64,000 nucleotides of DNA from assembly GCF_024128855.1 (NCBI RefSeq), contig NZ_JAMYDV010000003.1, positions 62,001-126,000 on the forward strand, read 5' to 3'. This document shows, piece by piece, positions 35,192 to 44,096 of the stretch (the stretch's first letter is position 1; each line of letters opens with the position of its first letter). A program made the translations under genes and the position numbers. The notes beneath the pieces were generated by a model. That model ran no database searches. It was not told the DNA's origin and was given only the letters and a program-made list of their open reading frames with translations. The DNA comes from Rhodovulum tesquicola (GTDB lineage: Bacteria > Pseudomonadota > Alphaproteobacteria > Rhodobacterales > Rhodobacteraceae).

Positions 35192-36295
35192 ATGAGCACG
35201 CAGCACTGTCAGGAGCCGCGGGCCGAGGCGCCGCGCAACGTCATATCGGTCGACGCCATGGGCGGGGATCGTGGTCCCGCGGCCGTGGTCGCGGGACTGG
35301 TCAAGGCCGCCACCAAGAATTCCGAGATCCGGTTCATCCTGCATGGACGGCGGAACGAGCTGGAGCAACTGGTCTCGCGCCGCAAGGTGCTGGCCGGGCG
35401 GGTGGAGATCCGCGATGCCGCCGACATCGTCACGATGGAGGCGAAACCCAGCCAGGTGATGCGCCACGGCCAGGCGACCTCGATGTGGTCCGCGATCGAC
35501 AGCGTGCGCAATGGCGAGGCGCCGGTCTGCGTGTCCTGCGGCAATACCGGGGCGCTGATGCTGTTGTCGATCGTGCGGCTGCGCAAGCTGCCGGGCGTCA
35601 ACCGGCCCGCCATCGCCTGTCTGTGGCCCTCGCGCAATCCGCACGGGTTCAACGTGATGCTGGATGTCGGCGCCGATGTGCGCGCGGACGAGCATGACCT
35701 TCTGCAATATGCGCTGATGGGCTCGTCCTATGCGCGCAACGGGCTGGGGCTGAACCGGCCGCGGGTCGGCATCCTGAATGTCGGCACCGAAGAGAACAAG
35801 GGGCGGGCCGAGCTGAAGGCCGCCCATGACCTGATCGAGGCGAGTTGCGCGGCCGGGCAGTTCGATTTCGTCGGCTTCGTCGAAGGTGGCGACATTCCCT
35901 CGGACAAGGTCGACGTGATCGTGACCGACGGCTTTACCGGAAATGTGGCGCTGAAGACCGGCGAAGGCACCGCCCGGCTGGTCGGCGATTTCCTGCGCGA
36001 GGCGTTCAGCGCGACGCCGCTGTCGCGGGTGGCGGCATTGCTGGCGCTGACCTCGTTGCGACGACTCAAGAAGCGGATCGACCCGCGCCGGGTGAATGGC
36101 GGGGTGTTCCTCGGGCTGAACGGCACGGTGGTCAAGTCGCATGGCTCGTCGGATGCCACCGGCGTCGCCGCGGCGGTCAAGCTGGCCTGGGAACTGGCGC
36201 AATCGGGCTTTACCGAGCGGCTGGCGGCGCGCGTTGCCACGGCCTCCGGGCCGGTCCCCGAAATGGTCAAGGACGTGGCCGGAGGCGAGCGGTAG
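35192..36295 (+). CDS. plsX: Phosphate acyltransferase PlsX
   Basis: 367 residues. Converts acyl-ACP to acyl-phosphate, the donor for glycerol-3-phosphate acylation. NVISVDAMGGDRGPAAVV, VSCGNTGALM, NVGTEENKG and DVIVTDGFTGNVALKTGEG are the defining segments. It is a peripheral membrane protein. About 20 residues precede the conserved start of the fold, so the true start could be slightly internal. Two bases separate its stop from the fabH ATG. Confidence 0.96.
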   Translation: MSTQHCQEPRAEAPRNVISVDAMGGDRGPAAVVAGLVKAATKNSEIRFILHGRRNELEQLVSRRKVLAGRVEIRDAADIVTMEAKPSQVMRHGQATSMWSAIDSVRNGEAPVCVSCGNTGALMLLSIVRLRKLPGVNRPAIACLWPSRNPHGFNVMLDVGADVRADEHDLLQYALMGSSYARNGLGLNRPRVGILNVGTEENKGRAELKAAHDLIEASCAAGQFDFVGFVEGGDIPSDKVDVIVTDGFTGNVALKTGEGTARLVGDFLREAFSATPLSRVAALLALTSLRRLKKRIDPRRVNGGVFLGLNGTVVKSHGSSDATGVAAAVKLAWELAQSGFTERLAARVATASGPVPEMVKDVAGGER

Positions 36296-36297
36296 AC

Positions 36298-37269
36298 ATG
36301 GTGACACGGGCCATTGTCAGGGGTGTCGGGCATTACCTGCCCGCGCGCGTGGTCGAGAATGCCGAGTTCGAGGCGACGCTCGAGACGTCCGACGAGTGGA
36401 TCCGCTCGCGCTCGGGGATCGAACGGCGCCATCTGGCGGGCGAGGGCGAGACCACGGCCGACATGGCGATCAGCGCGGCACGGGCGGCGCTGGACGATGC
36501 GGGGCTGGCACCCGACGAGGTGGATGCGATCATCCTGGCGACCTCGACCGCCGACCTGACCTTTCCCTCGGCCGCGACCATGGTTCAGGCGGGGCTGGGC
36601 ATGACGCGCGGCTTTGCCTTCGACGTGCAGGCGGTCTGTGCCGGCTTCGTCTTCGCGCTGGCCAATGCGAACGCGATGATCGCGACCGGGATGGCGCGGC
36701 GCGTGCTGGTGATCGGGGCCGAAAGCTTCAGCCGGATCATGGACTGGACCGACCGCGGCACCTGCGTGCTGTTCGGCGATGGCGCGGGCGCGCTGCTGCT
36801 GGAGGCGGGCGCGGGCGCGGGCGGATCGGACGATCGCGGCGTGCTGGCGATCGACCTGCATTCGGACGGGCGGCACAAGGACATCCTTTACGTCGATGGC
36901 GGCACCTCGACGGGCATGACCGGGCATCTGAGGATGCAGGGCAAGGAAGTGTTCCGCCATGCCGTCGAGAAGCTGGCCGACACCGCCCATGCGGCGCTGG
37001 ACAAGGCGGGGCTGAGCGGGGCGGATGTCGACTGGCTGGTTCCGCATCAGGCTAATCTGCGGATCATCAAGGCCACCGCGCAGCGCATGCAATTGCCGAT
37101 GGAGCGGGTGATCGTCACCGTGCAGGACCATGGCAACACCTCGGCCGCGTCGATTCCGCTGGCGCTGTCGGTGGGCAAGGCCGAGGGGCGGATCCGGACC
37201 GGCGACCTGGTCGTGACCGAGGCGATCGGCGGCGGGCTGGCTTGGGGTGCGGTGGTTCTGCGCTGGTAA
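36298..37269 (+). CDS. fabH: 3-oxoacyl-ACP synthase III
   Basis: 323 residues. Condenses acetyl-CoA with malonyl-ACP to start fatty-acid synthesis. The triad is intact: C114 (AVCAGFVFAL), H250 (VPHQANLRII) and N280 (DHGNTSAASIP). WIRSRSGIERRH and GDGAGALLLE are typical. It immediately follows plsX with a GGAGGCGAGCGG ribosome site inside the plsX end. Confidence 0.97.
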   Translation: MVTRAIVRGVGHYLPARVVENAEFEATLETSDEWIRSRSGIERRHLAGEGETTADMAISAARAALDDAGLAPDEVDAIILATSTADLTFPSAATMVQAGLGMTRGFAFDVQAVCAGFVFALANANAMIATGMARRVLVIGAESFSRIMDWTDRGTCVLFGDGAGALLLEAGAGAGGSDDRGVLAIDLHSDGRHKDILYVDGGTSTGMTGHLRMQGKEVFRHAVEKLADTAHAALDKAGLSGADVDWLVPHQANLRIIKATAQRMQLPMERVIVTVQDHGNTSAASIPLALSVGKAEGRIRTGDLVVTEAIGGGLAWGAVVLRW

Positions 37270-37305
37270 GGTTACGCGCAAACGCCATCCTGCAAGTCGT
37301 TGTCA

Positions 37306-37335
37306 TTGACTCGGAAATCCGTTTCTCCCTAAGCT
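37306..37335 (+). promoter_or_regulatory. Predicted promoter of ihfA
   Basis: TTGACT (37306-37311), an 18-bp spacer and TAAGCT (37330-37335). The surrounding region is AT-richer than neighbours and holds AAGCTTTTAGG. The leader to ATG 37381 is about 40 nt, with AGAGGGGAC as ribosome site. Confidence 0.55.
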
Positions 37336-37380
37336 TTTAGGCAGTCGGGGAATTTCGGGTTTTTGATCAGAGGGGACGCC

Positions 37381-37692
37381 ATGTCCGGCAAAACGCTGAC
37401 ACGAATGGATTTGACCGAAGCGGTGTTCCGCGAGGTGGGCCTGTCACGCAACGAATCCGCCGACCTGGTGGAGAGCGTCCTGCAGCACATGTCGGATTCG
37501 CTGGTGCGCGGCGAGACCGTCAAGATCTCGTCCTTCGGCACCTTCTCGGTGCGGGAAAAGGCGGCGCGGGTCGGCCGCAACCCGAAGACCGGCGAAGAGG
37601 TGCCGATCCTGCCGCGACGGGTCCTGACCTTCCGTCCCTCGCATCTGATGAAGGACCGCGTCGCCGCCGGAAATTCCGAGCGGACGGACTAA
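37381..37692 (+). CDS. ihfA: Integration host factor subunit alpha
   Basis: 103 residues of HU/IHF fold. [39 protein letters not shown] and the DNA-intercalating [12 protein letters not shown] arm are present. It bends DNA as an IhfA/IhfB heterodimer. An upstream in-frame start at 37363 would add six residues but the ribosome site favours 37381. The MerR-like gene follows 13 bp later. Confidence 0.95.
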   Translation: MSGKTLTRMDLTEAVFREVGLSRNESADLVESVLQHMSDSLVRGETVKISSFGTFSVREKAARVGRNPKTGEEVPILPRRVLTFRPSHLMKDRVAAGNSERTD

Positions 37693-37705
37693 GGTTCCGT
37701 TCCAG

Positions 37706-38806
37706 ATGGAAAAATCCCCCGAAGCCTTCCGCACGATCAGCGAGGTGGCGGCGTGGCTGGACACGCCCGCGCATGTGCTGCGGTTCTGGGAAAGCCGGTT
37801 TTCCCAGGTCAAGCCGGTCAAGCGCGCGGGCGGGCGGCGCTATTACCGGCCGGCCGACATGATGCTGCTGGGCGGGATCAAGAGGCTCCTGCACGAGGAC
37901 GGCCTGACCATCCGCGGGGTGCAGAAGATCCTGCGCGAGGAAGGGGTGAAATTCGTCTCGGCCCTGTCGCCGCCGCTGGAGGAGGGGACACCCGGGCTGC
38001 TGATCGAGGGCCATGCCGAGCCGGTCGAGGCGGTTGCCGAAGCGCCGCTGCCCGGTGACGACTCGCCCGTCGAGATGGTCGAGGCCGACGAGGCCCCGAT
38101 GCAGGAGGATGCCGAATCCGAGGCCGCCGAGATCCTGCCGCTGGCGTTCCGCCCCCGGCCCGAACCGGACGAGGCGATCCTGCCCGGGCTCGATCTTGCG
38201 GCCGGGGCGCGCCCCGCACCGGAGGCCGAGGCGGCGGTCCCCAGCTTCCGCCGCCATCCCCGCCCGCCGGTCGAGGAAGAACCCGCCGCCGCCCTGCCCT
38301 TCGAGACCGCGCCGGAGACATCCGCGGAGGAGCCGGTCGCGGCCCTTGCGGAGGCCGATGCTCTGGTCGGCCCGGAGCCCGAGGTCGCGCAGGACTTGGT
38401 CGAGGCGGAGCCGGAACCGGAGGCGGAGCCTGAACCCGAAGCCCATGCCCCGGCGGCCGAACCGGAGCCCGAGGCGGAGGCGCCGGAGCAGGCCGGACCC
38501 GACATCCTGTCCGAGGCCGCCCCGGAGTTGGAAGCGCAACCGGAGGCCGAACCGGAGCCGGAACCGCAGGCCGAACCGGTGGCCGAGCCCCCTGCCCCGG
38601 CGATTGCGCGGCCCCTCGGCACGGGAATCGTCCGCAGCGATCCGGCCGATGACGACCCGGCCTTTGCCCCGGTCGCGCCGCCGCTGCGCACGCTGATCCG
38701 CACCCCCGCGCTGCGTGAGGCGCTGGCTGCCGACCGGGACCGGGCCGGGCAATCGCTGGCGCGGCTTCAGGCGCTTGGCGAGCGGATGGCGTCCGGCGGG
38801 CAATAG
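37706..38806 (+). CDS. MerR-family DNA-binding protein with long Pro/Glu repeat tail
   Basis: 366 residues. N-terminal winged helix of MerR type (about 8-80; [39 protein letters not shown]). A long low-complexity acidic region (about 100-310) is rich in [11 protein letters not shown]-like units, and the C terminus (about 310-366) is conserved-looking ([20 protein letters not shown]). It has no effector cysteines. This gene follows ihfA in many Rhodobacterales; its target is unknown. The tail resembles flexible spacers rather than an effector-binding domain. Confidence 0.85.
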   Translation: MEKSPEAFRTISEVAAWLDTPAHVLRFWESRFSQVKPVKRAGGRRYYRPADMMLLGGIKRLLHEDGLTIRGVQKILREEGVKFVSALSPPLEEGTPGLLIEGHAEPVEAVAEAPLPGDDSPVEMVEADEAPMQEDAESEAAEILPLAFRPRPEPDEAILPGLDLAAGARPAPEAEAAVPSFRRHPRPPVEEEPAAALPFETAPETSAEEPVAALAEADALVGPEPEVAQDLVEAEPEPEAEPEPEAHAPAAEPEPEAEAPEQAGPDILSEAAPELEAQPEAEPEPEPQAEPVAEPPAPAIARPLGTGIVRSDPADDDPAFAPVAPPLRTLIRTPALREALAADRDRAGQSLARLQALGERMASGGQ

Positions 38807-38839
38807 GCCGATCCCGGTGCTGAGCGGGGTTTTTGCGGC

Positions 38840-38867
38840 TTGCCCCCGCCGTCAGACATGCTAAGAA
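38840..38867 (+). promoter_or_regulatory. Predicted promoter of tRNA-Pro
   Basis: TTGCCC (38840-38845), a 16-bp spacer and TAAGAA (38862-38867), placing the start point a few bases before the tRNA. The following GCCCCC run gives no clear discriminator signal. Confidence 0.5.
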
Positions 38868-38878
38868 CGCCCCCGTGT

Positions 38879-38955
38879 CGGGCTATGGCGCAGTCTGGTA
38901 GCGCGTCCGTCTGGGGGGCGGAAGGTCGCAGGTTCAAGTCCTGCTAGCCCGACCA
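38879..38955 (+). tRNA. tRNA-Pro (anticodon GGG)
   Basis: 77 nt with acceptor stem CGGGCTA/TAGCCCG, D-arm GCGC..GCGC, anticodon stem TCCGT/GCGGA around loop CTGGGGG (anticodon GGG), T-arm GCAGG TTCAAGT CCTGC, discriminator A and encoded CCA. It reads CCC and CCU proline codons. It stands alone with its own promoter and terminator. Confidence 0.96.
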
Positions 38956-38959
38956 AAAT

Positions 38960-39004
38960 CACACCCGCCCGCGCGCCCTTCCGGGCCGCGGGCGGTGGTG
39001 TTTT
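38960..39004 (+). terminator. Intrinsic terminator of tRNA-Pro
   Basis: CACACCCGCCCGCG (38960-38973) pairs with CGCGGGCGGTGGTG (38987-39000), followed by TTTT. The stem has one mismatch region near the base. Confidence 0.7.
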
Positions 39005-39039
39005 CGGCACCTGGCCTTGCAACAGTCGGAGGCGATGCG

Positions 39040-40125
39040 ATGACCGGACCCGGCGTGCTGCCCGCGCAGCAGATCCGCGCGCTGATCGAGGCGGGCGCGA
39101 TCGGCCTGAGCGCGCCCCTGGATGACGGGCAGGTGCAGCCCGCCTCGCTGGATCTGCGGCTGGGGGATGTCGCCTACCGGATGCGCGCCTCGTTCCTGGC
39201 GGGTGCGGGGGCGACGGTGGCCGAGCGTCTGGCCGATTTCGAGATGCACCGGATCGACCTCACGGGCGGGGCGGTGCTGGAAAAGGGCTGCGTCTATGTC
39301 GTGCCGCTGATGGAGCGGCTGGCCCTGCCCGAGGGCGTCGCCGCGGTCGCCAATGCCAAGAGTTCGACCGGGCGGCTGGACCTTCTGACCCGTGCGATCA
39401 CCGATGGCGGGGTGGAGTTCGACCGCATCCGGCCGGGGTATCACGGCCCGCTTTACGCCGAGATCTGCCCGCGCTCGTTCTCGGTGCTGGTGCGGCCCGG
39501 CCAGCGGCTGAACCAGATCCGGTTCCGTCGCGGGCAAGCGGTTCTCGACGATGCCGAACTGACGGCGCTGCATCGGGCGGTGGGGCTGGTCGCGGGCGGT
39601 CCGGCGGTGATTTCCGAGGGGCTGGGCTTTTCCGTCGATCTGAAGCCCGAAACCGGCGATCTGGTGGGCTATCGCGCCAAGCCGCATTCGGGGGTGATCG
39701 ACCTTGACCGGATCGGCGGGCATGACCCGGCCGAGTTCTGGGAGGAAATCCGGACCGACAGGGGCCGGATCATCCTCGACCCCGGCGCCTTCTATATCCT
39801 GGTCAGCCGCGAATCGGTGCATATCCCGCCCGATTACGCCGCCGAAATGGCCCCCTATCTGGCCATGGTGGGCGAGTTCCGGGTGCATTACGCGGGCTTC
39901 TTCGATCCCGGTTTCGGCCATGACGCGGCGGGCGGCACGGGGTCGCGCGGGGTGCTGGAAGTGCGCTGCCACGAGGCACCCTTCGTGCTGGAACATGGGC
40001 AGGTCGTGGGACGGCTGGTCTACGAGCGCATGGCCGCAAGGCCCGAGACGCTGTATGGCGCGGGGATCGCGTCGAACTACCAGGGCCAGGGGCTGAAGCT
40101 GTCCAAGCATTTCCGCGCGCCCTGA
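39040..40125 (+). CDS. dcd: 2'-deoxycytidine 5'-triphosphate deaminase
   Basis: 361 residues, the long (duplicated) alphaproteobacterial form of Dcd. It deaminates dCTP to dUTP for thymidylate supply. The first half has QPASLDLRLGDVAYRM and ANAKSSTGRLDLLTR, and FDRIRPGYHGPLYAEICPRS is the nucleotide pocket. The second half (about 205-361) repeats the fold (SGVIDLDRIGGHDPAEFW, VRCHEAPFVLEHGQVVG). ATG 39040 is preferred to 38995 for its GGAGGCG ribosome site. Confidence 0.93.
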   Translation: MTGPGVLPAQQIRALIEAGAIGLSAPLDDGQVQPASLDLRLGDVAYRMRASFLAGAGATVAERLADFEMHRIDLTGGAVLEKGCVYVVPLMERLALPEGVAAVANAKSSTGRLDLLTRAITDGGVEFDRIRPGYHGPLYAEICPRSFSVLVRPGQRLNQIRFRRGQAVLDDAELTALHRAVGLVAGGPAVISEGLGFSVDLKPETGDLVGYRAKPHSGVIDLDRIGGHDPAEFWEEIRTDRGRIILDPGAFYILVSRESVHIPPDYAAEMAPYLAMVGEFRVHYAGFFDPGFGHDAAGGTGSRGVLEVRCHEAPFVLEHGQVVGRLVYERMAARPETLYGAGIASNYQGQGLKLSKHFRAP

Positions 40126-40205
40126 GCGGTTCGCTCCCCCCCCCGCGCGCAGGAGCGGCTGCCGCCGGTTCGCCCCGGCACGTGGGCCGCGGTGGCAACG
40201 TGCGA

Positions 40206-40234
40206 TTGCACCCGGCCGGGCGCGGGGATAGCGT
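40206..40234 (+). promoter_or_regulatory. Predicted promoter of the aminotransferase gene
   Basis: TTGCAC (40206-40211), a 17-bp spacer and TAGCGT (40229-40234); a 16-bp reading gives ATAGCG. The start codon at 40265 has the GAAGGAGCCCC ribosome site. Confidence 0.4.
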
Positions 40235-40264
40235 CGGGGCGAGAGTGCCGAAGGAGCCCCGAAC

Positions 40265-41638
40265 ATGCCCGACACCGCCCCGAACGACTGGGATGCCCGC
40301 GCCGAGATGCACAGCTTCTACGGCTTCACCGACCTGCCCTCGGTGCAGGCGCGCGGCACGGTGGTCGTGACCCATGGAGAGGGTCCCTATATCTTCGACA
40401 CGGCCGGGAGGCGCTATCTGGACGCCAATTCGGGGCTGTGGAACATGGTGGCGGGGTTCGATCATCCCGGCCTCGCCCAGGCCGCCAAGGCGCAATATGA
40501 CCGGCTTCCGGGCTATCACGCGTTCTTCGGGCGGATGTCGGACCAGACCGTGATGCTGAGCGAGAAACTGATCGAGGTCTCGCCCTTCGCCCGCGGCAAG
40601 GTCTTCTATACCAATTCGGGATCCGAGGCGAACGACACGGCGCTCAAGATGCTGTGGTTCCTGGCGCGCGCCGAGGGACAGCCCGAGCGGCGCAAGATCC
40701 TGACGCGCTGGAACGGCTATCACGGGGTCACGGTCGCCGCGGCCTCGATGACGGGCAAGGCCTATAACGCGCTGTTCGGCCTGCCTCTGCCCGGGTTCAT
40801 CCACCTGACCTGCCCGCATTACTGGCGCGAGGGGCGGGAGGGCGAGAGCGAGGCAGAGTTCACCACCCGGCTGGCCGCCGAACTGGAAGAGGTCATCGCG
40901 CGCGAGGGGGCCGAGACCATCGCGGGCTTCTTCGCCGAGCCGGTGATCGGCGCGGGCGGCGTGATCCCGCCGTCAGAGGGCTATTTCCAGGCGATCCAGG
41001 CGGTCCTGAAACGCCACAACATCCCGCTGATCGCGGATGAGGTGATCTGCGGCTTCGGCCGGACGGGCGAGGTCTGGGGCTGCCAGACCTACGGCTTCAC
41101 CCCCGATGCGATCATCAGTTCCAAGGCGCTGACCGCGGGCTATTTCCCGATGGGGGCCGTGATCCTCGGCCCCGACCTGTCGGACCGGTTGCAGGCGGCG
41201 GCCGAGGCGGTCGAGGAATTTCCCCATGGCTTCACCGCCTCGGGCCATCCGGTCGGCTGCGCCATCGCGCTGAAAGCGATCGACGTGATCCTGAACGAGG
41301 GGCTTCTGGACAATGTCCGCGCCCTGACCCCGCGTTTCGAGGCGGGGCTGAAGCGGCTGGCCGAGCATCCCCATATCGGGGAATGGCGCGGCAAGGGGCT
41401 GATGGGCGCGCTGGAGGCAGTGGCCGACAAGCCGACGAAGACGCCGTTTCCATCGACCCTGTCGGTCAGCGAGCGGATCGCCAATACCTGCACCGATCAC
41501 GGGCTGATCTGCCGTCCGCTGGGCCAGTCCATCGTGCTGTGCCCGCCCTTCATCGTGACCGAGGCGCAGATGGACGAGATGTTCGACAAGCTGGAGGCCG
41601 CGCTGAACCGCGTCTTCGCCGAGATCGGCGCGGGCTGA
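40265..41638 (+). CDS. Class III PLP-dependent aminotransferase (omega-transaminase type)
   Basis: 457 residues, full-length fold-type I aminotransferase. GSEANDTALKM and WNGYHGVT bind the cofactor phosphate and ring, IADEVICGFGRTG carries the conserved Asp, and the Schiff-base lysine is K287 (SSKALTAGYFPMGA). The sequence resembles the pyruvate-dependent amine:pyruvate transaminases of Ruegeria and Rhodobacter. The amino donor (taurine, putrescine, beta-alanine or an amine) cannot be fixed from neighbours, as none is metabolically linked. Confidence 0.92.
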   Translation: MPDTAPNDWDARAEMHSFYGFTDLPSVQARGTVVVTHGEGPYIFDTAGRRYLDANSGLWNMVAGFDHPGLAQAAKAQYDRLPGYHAFFGRMSDQTVMLSEKLIEVSPFARGKVFYTNSGSEANDTALKMLWFLARAEGQPERRKILTRWNGYHGVTVAAASMTGKAYNALFGLPLPGFIHLTCPHYWREGREGESEAEFTTRLAAELEEVIAREGAETIAGFFAEPVIGAGGVIPPSEGYFQAIQAVLKRHNIPLIADEVICGFGRTGEVWGCQTYGFTPDAIISSKALTAGYFPMGAVILGPDLSDRLQAAAEAVEEFPHGFTASGHPVGCAIALKAIDVILNEGLLDNVRALTPRFEAGLKRLAEHPHIGEWRGKGLMGALEAVADKPTKTPFPSTLSVSERIANTCTDHGLICRPLGQSIVLCPPFIVTEAQMDEMFDKLEAALNRVFAEIGAG

Positions 41639-41648
41639 TCCGGGCGCC

Positions 41649-42290
41649 TCAGCTTTCGTCCTCGAACATGTCGGTCTGGCCGTCCTCGGCTTCGGCATCG
41701 TCCGGGCCGCCGGGCATGGGGCGGCTGTCCAGCAGGCCCGCGGCGCGCAATTCCTTGAGCCCGGGCAGGTCGCGCGCGCTTTCCAGTCCGAAATGGTCGA
41801 GGAATTCCTCGGTCACGACATAGGTGACGGGGCGGCCCGGTGTCATCCGGCGCCGTCCGAAGCGGATCCAGTCAAGCTCCAGCAACTGATCGACCGTGCC
41901 CCGGCTGACCGAGACGCCGCGAATCTCCTCGATCTCGGCGCGCGTCACCGGCTGGTGATAGGCGATGATCGCCAGCGTCTCGATCGCGGCACGCGACAGC
42001 TTGCGCAGCTCGACCGTCTCCTTCTGCATCAGGAAGCCCAGATCGGGCGCTGTTCGAAACGCCCAGCCCTCGCCCACGCGCACCAGCCGCACGCCGCGCC
42101 CCTCGTAGCGGCGGGCAAGATGGGCGAGCGCGGCGGCGGCATCGCAGCCATGCGGCATGCGCGCGTTCAGTTCGGCCACGCGCAGCGGCTCGGCCGAGGC
42201 GAACAGGATCGCCTCGACCATGCGCTCCTGCTCGCCGATGGGCGGCGCCTCGAAAAGGCTTTCCTCCTGCTCGGGCGGGTTCCGGGTCAT
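41649..42290 (-). CDS. scpB: Segregation and condensation protein B
   Basis: 213 residues, two winged helices of ScpB that bridge the SMC kleisin. EAILFASAEPLRVAEL, LSRAAIETLAIIAYHQPVTR, IEEIRGVSVSRGTVDQLLE and GRPVTYVVTEEFLDHFGL are the signatures. The acidic C-terminal tail (EAEDGQTDMFEDES) is common in this order. The ATG overlaps the scpA stop (42287-42290). Confidence 0.96.
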   Translation of the reverse strand: MTRNPPEQEESLFEAPPIGEQERMVEAILFASAEPLRVAELNARMPHGCDAAAALAHLARRYEGRGVRLVRVGEGWAFRTAPDLGFLMQKETVELRKLSRAAIETLAIIAYHQPVTRAEIEEIRGVSVSRGTVDQLLELDWIRFGRRRMTPGRPVTYVVTEEFLDHFGLESARDLPGLKELRAAGLLDSRPMPGGPDDAEAEDGQTDMFEDES

Positions 42291-43090
42291 GCGCGGGGCT
42301 TCCGCCGGATATGGATGGGGGCGAAGGTGTCGGATTGGCGGATCTCGATCTGGCCCTGCTTGGCAAGTTCCAGGCTGGCGGCAAAATGCGCCGCGGTGGC
42401 GGTGCGCCGACGCACGGGATCGGTCTGCCATCCCTCGGGCAGCCAACTGGACAGGTCGATCCATTCGCCCGCATAGCCCAGCAGGCCGCGCATCCGTTCC
42501 AGCGCCTCTTCCATCGTGTAAAGCGCATCGCGATCAAGGACGTAGGGGCGGAACTCGTCCTTGGTGCGGATCCGTGCATAGGCCTGCATCAGGTCCAGGA
42601 GGGTCGCGGTATATTGCACCCGGCGCACCCGTTGCACATCCTCGGGGATACCGCGCACGAAGAAGTCGCGCCCCTTCTGGTCGCGGCCCAGAAGCCGGGC
42701 GGCCACCGCCCGCATCGCTTCGAGCCGTTCAAGCTGGAACGCCAGATGCGCGGCCAGATCCTCGCCCGAGGGTCCCTCGTCGGTGGGATCGGGCGGCAGC
42801 AGAAGGCGCGACTTGAGATAGGCAAGCCAGGCCGCCATCACCAGGTAATCGGCCGCCAGTTCGATGCGCAGGGTCCGCGCCTGTTCGACAAAGGCCAGAT
42901 ATTGCTCGGCCAGGTGCAGCACCGAGATGCGGCGCAGGTCGACCTTCTGGCTGCGGGCCAGCGTCAGCAGCATGTCGAGCGGCCCCTCGAAACCCTCGAC
43001 ATCGACGATCAGGGCCTCGGCGGCCAGCCGCGCGGCGACGGGGTCCCGCGCGGGTCCCTCGGTGAAACTGTCGGGGCCCTGTTCAGGCAT
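42287..43090 (-). CDS. scpA: Segregation and condensation protein A (kleisin)
   Basis: 267 residues. FEGPLDMLLTLARSQKVDLR is the N-terminal kleisin helix that binds SMC, followed by ADYLVMAAWLAYLKSRLLLP. The C-terminal winged helix (about 190-267) is Arg-rich. With ScpB it completes the SMC-ScpAB condensin. ATG 43090 (MPEQG) is chosen over the longer start, since it overlaps the nagZ stop by 8 bp, as expected in this compact operon. Confidence 0.95.
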   Translation of the reverse strand: MPEQGPDSFTEGPARDPVAARLAAEALIVDVEGFEGPLDMLLTLARSQKVDLRRISVLHLAEQYLAFVEQARTLRIELAADYLVMAAWLAYLKSRLLLPPDPTDEGPSGEDLAAHLAFQLERLEAMRAVAARLLGRDQKGRDFFVRGIPEDVQRVRRVQYTATLLDLMQAYARIRTKDEFRPYVLDRDALYTMEEALERMRGLLGYAGEWIDLSSWLPEGWQTDPVRRRTATAAHFAASLELAKQGQIEIRQSDTFAPIHIRRKPRA

Positions 43091-44096
43091 CGCGCCTCTT
43101 TCCCAGCAGCGCATCGAGTTCGGTCACCAGCGCGGAAACCTCGCCGGGCACCGGCGGGCGGCGGCGGGCCAGCGCGCGCGAGGCCCTTGCCGCGGCTTTC
43201 TCGGTCAGCGTGCCGCTGGCCTCGGCGACCTCTTCCATTTCGGCCAGTTTGCCGTTGCAATGCAAGACCGCATCGCAGCCCGCCCGGATGCTGGCCACGC
43301 AGCGCGCGGCGATGCTGCCCGACAGCGCCTGCATCGAGATGTCGTCGGTCATCAGGAAACCCTGAAAGCCCAACGCCCTGCGGATATAGATGATCGCCTC
43401 GCCCGAGGTGGTGACCGGGGCGCCGCCATCCAGCGCCTCGTAGACGACATGGGCCGTCATTCCCAGCGGCAGGTCCGAAAGCGCGCGGAAGGCGGCGAAA
43501 TCGGTGGCCTCGAGCTGCGAGAGCGGGGTCTTGACGCGCGGCAGGTCAAGATGGCTGTCGACCGTGGCGCGGCCATGGCCGGGGATGTGTTTCAGCACGG
43601 GCAGCACGCCGCCATGCAACAGCCCGTCGGCCACGGCGCGGGCGATCCTGGCCACGCTGGCGGGGTCCGAGCCGTAGCAGCGGTTCTTGAGCACCTTGTG
43701 GGTTTCCGGCCGCGCCAGATCGCCCAGCGGCGCGCAATTGACGTCGATGCCCGCCCAGTTCAGTTCGCGCGCGATCAGCCGCGAGCGCAGATACATCGAG
43801 CGCGCCGCGTTCTCGGGACCGACCGCGGCGATCTGGTCGGCGGCCGCCGCCCATTGCCGCCAATGCGGCGCGGTCAGGCGCTGGACGCGCCCGCCCTCCT
43901 GGTCGATCAGGATCGGCGCGGCACGGCCCACCGCCGCGCGCAGGCTTTCGGTCAGCGCGCGCAACTGACTGGGATCGCGGACATTGCGCGCGAACAGGAT
44001 GAAGCCGAGCGGGTTGGCCTGGGCGAAGAACTGCCGCTCGGCCGCCGTCAGCGCCGGGCCGGAGCAGCCGAGGATATATGCCCCGGCCCGCCGCAT
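43083..44096 (-). CDS. nagZ: Beta-N-acetylhexosaminidase (GH3)
   Basis: 337 residues, single-domain cytoplasmic NagZ that removes GlcNAc from 1,6-anhydro-muropeptides in peptidoglycan recycling. LIDQEGGRVQRL, the KHIPGHGRATVDSHLDLP catalytic loop (with the His/Asp dyad) and LMTDDISMQALSGS (the nucleophile Asp within) are present. No signal peptide is seen. It lies within SPOR-nagZ-scpA-scpB, overlapping both neighbours. Confidence 0.95.
   Translation of the reverse strand: MRRAGAYILGCSGPALTAAERQFFAQANPLGFILFARNVRDPSQLRALTESLRAAVGRAAPILIDQEGGRVQRLTAPHWRQWAAAADQIAAVGPENAARSMYLRSRLIARELNWAGIDVNCAPLGDLARPETHKVLKNRCYGSDPASVARIARAVADGLLHGGVLPVLKHIPGHGRATVDSHLDLPRVKTPLSQLEATDFAAFRALSDLPLGMTAHVVYEALDGGAPVTTSGEAIIYIRRALGFQGFLMTDDISMQALSGSIAARCVASIRAGCDAVLHCNGKLAEMEEVAEASGTLTEKAAARASRALARRRPPVPGEVSALVTELDALLGKRRDA

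Noticed and set aside
37980-38600. Tandem short repeats that could suggest a CRISPR-like or satellite array
   Set aside because: They are coding Pro/Glu/Ala repeats of the MerR-like protein, in frame, with no spacer-repeat regularity.
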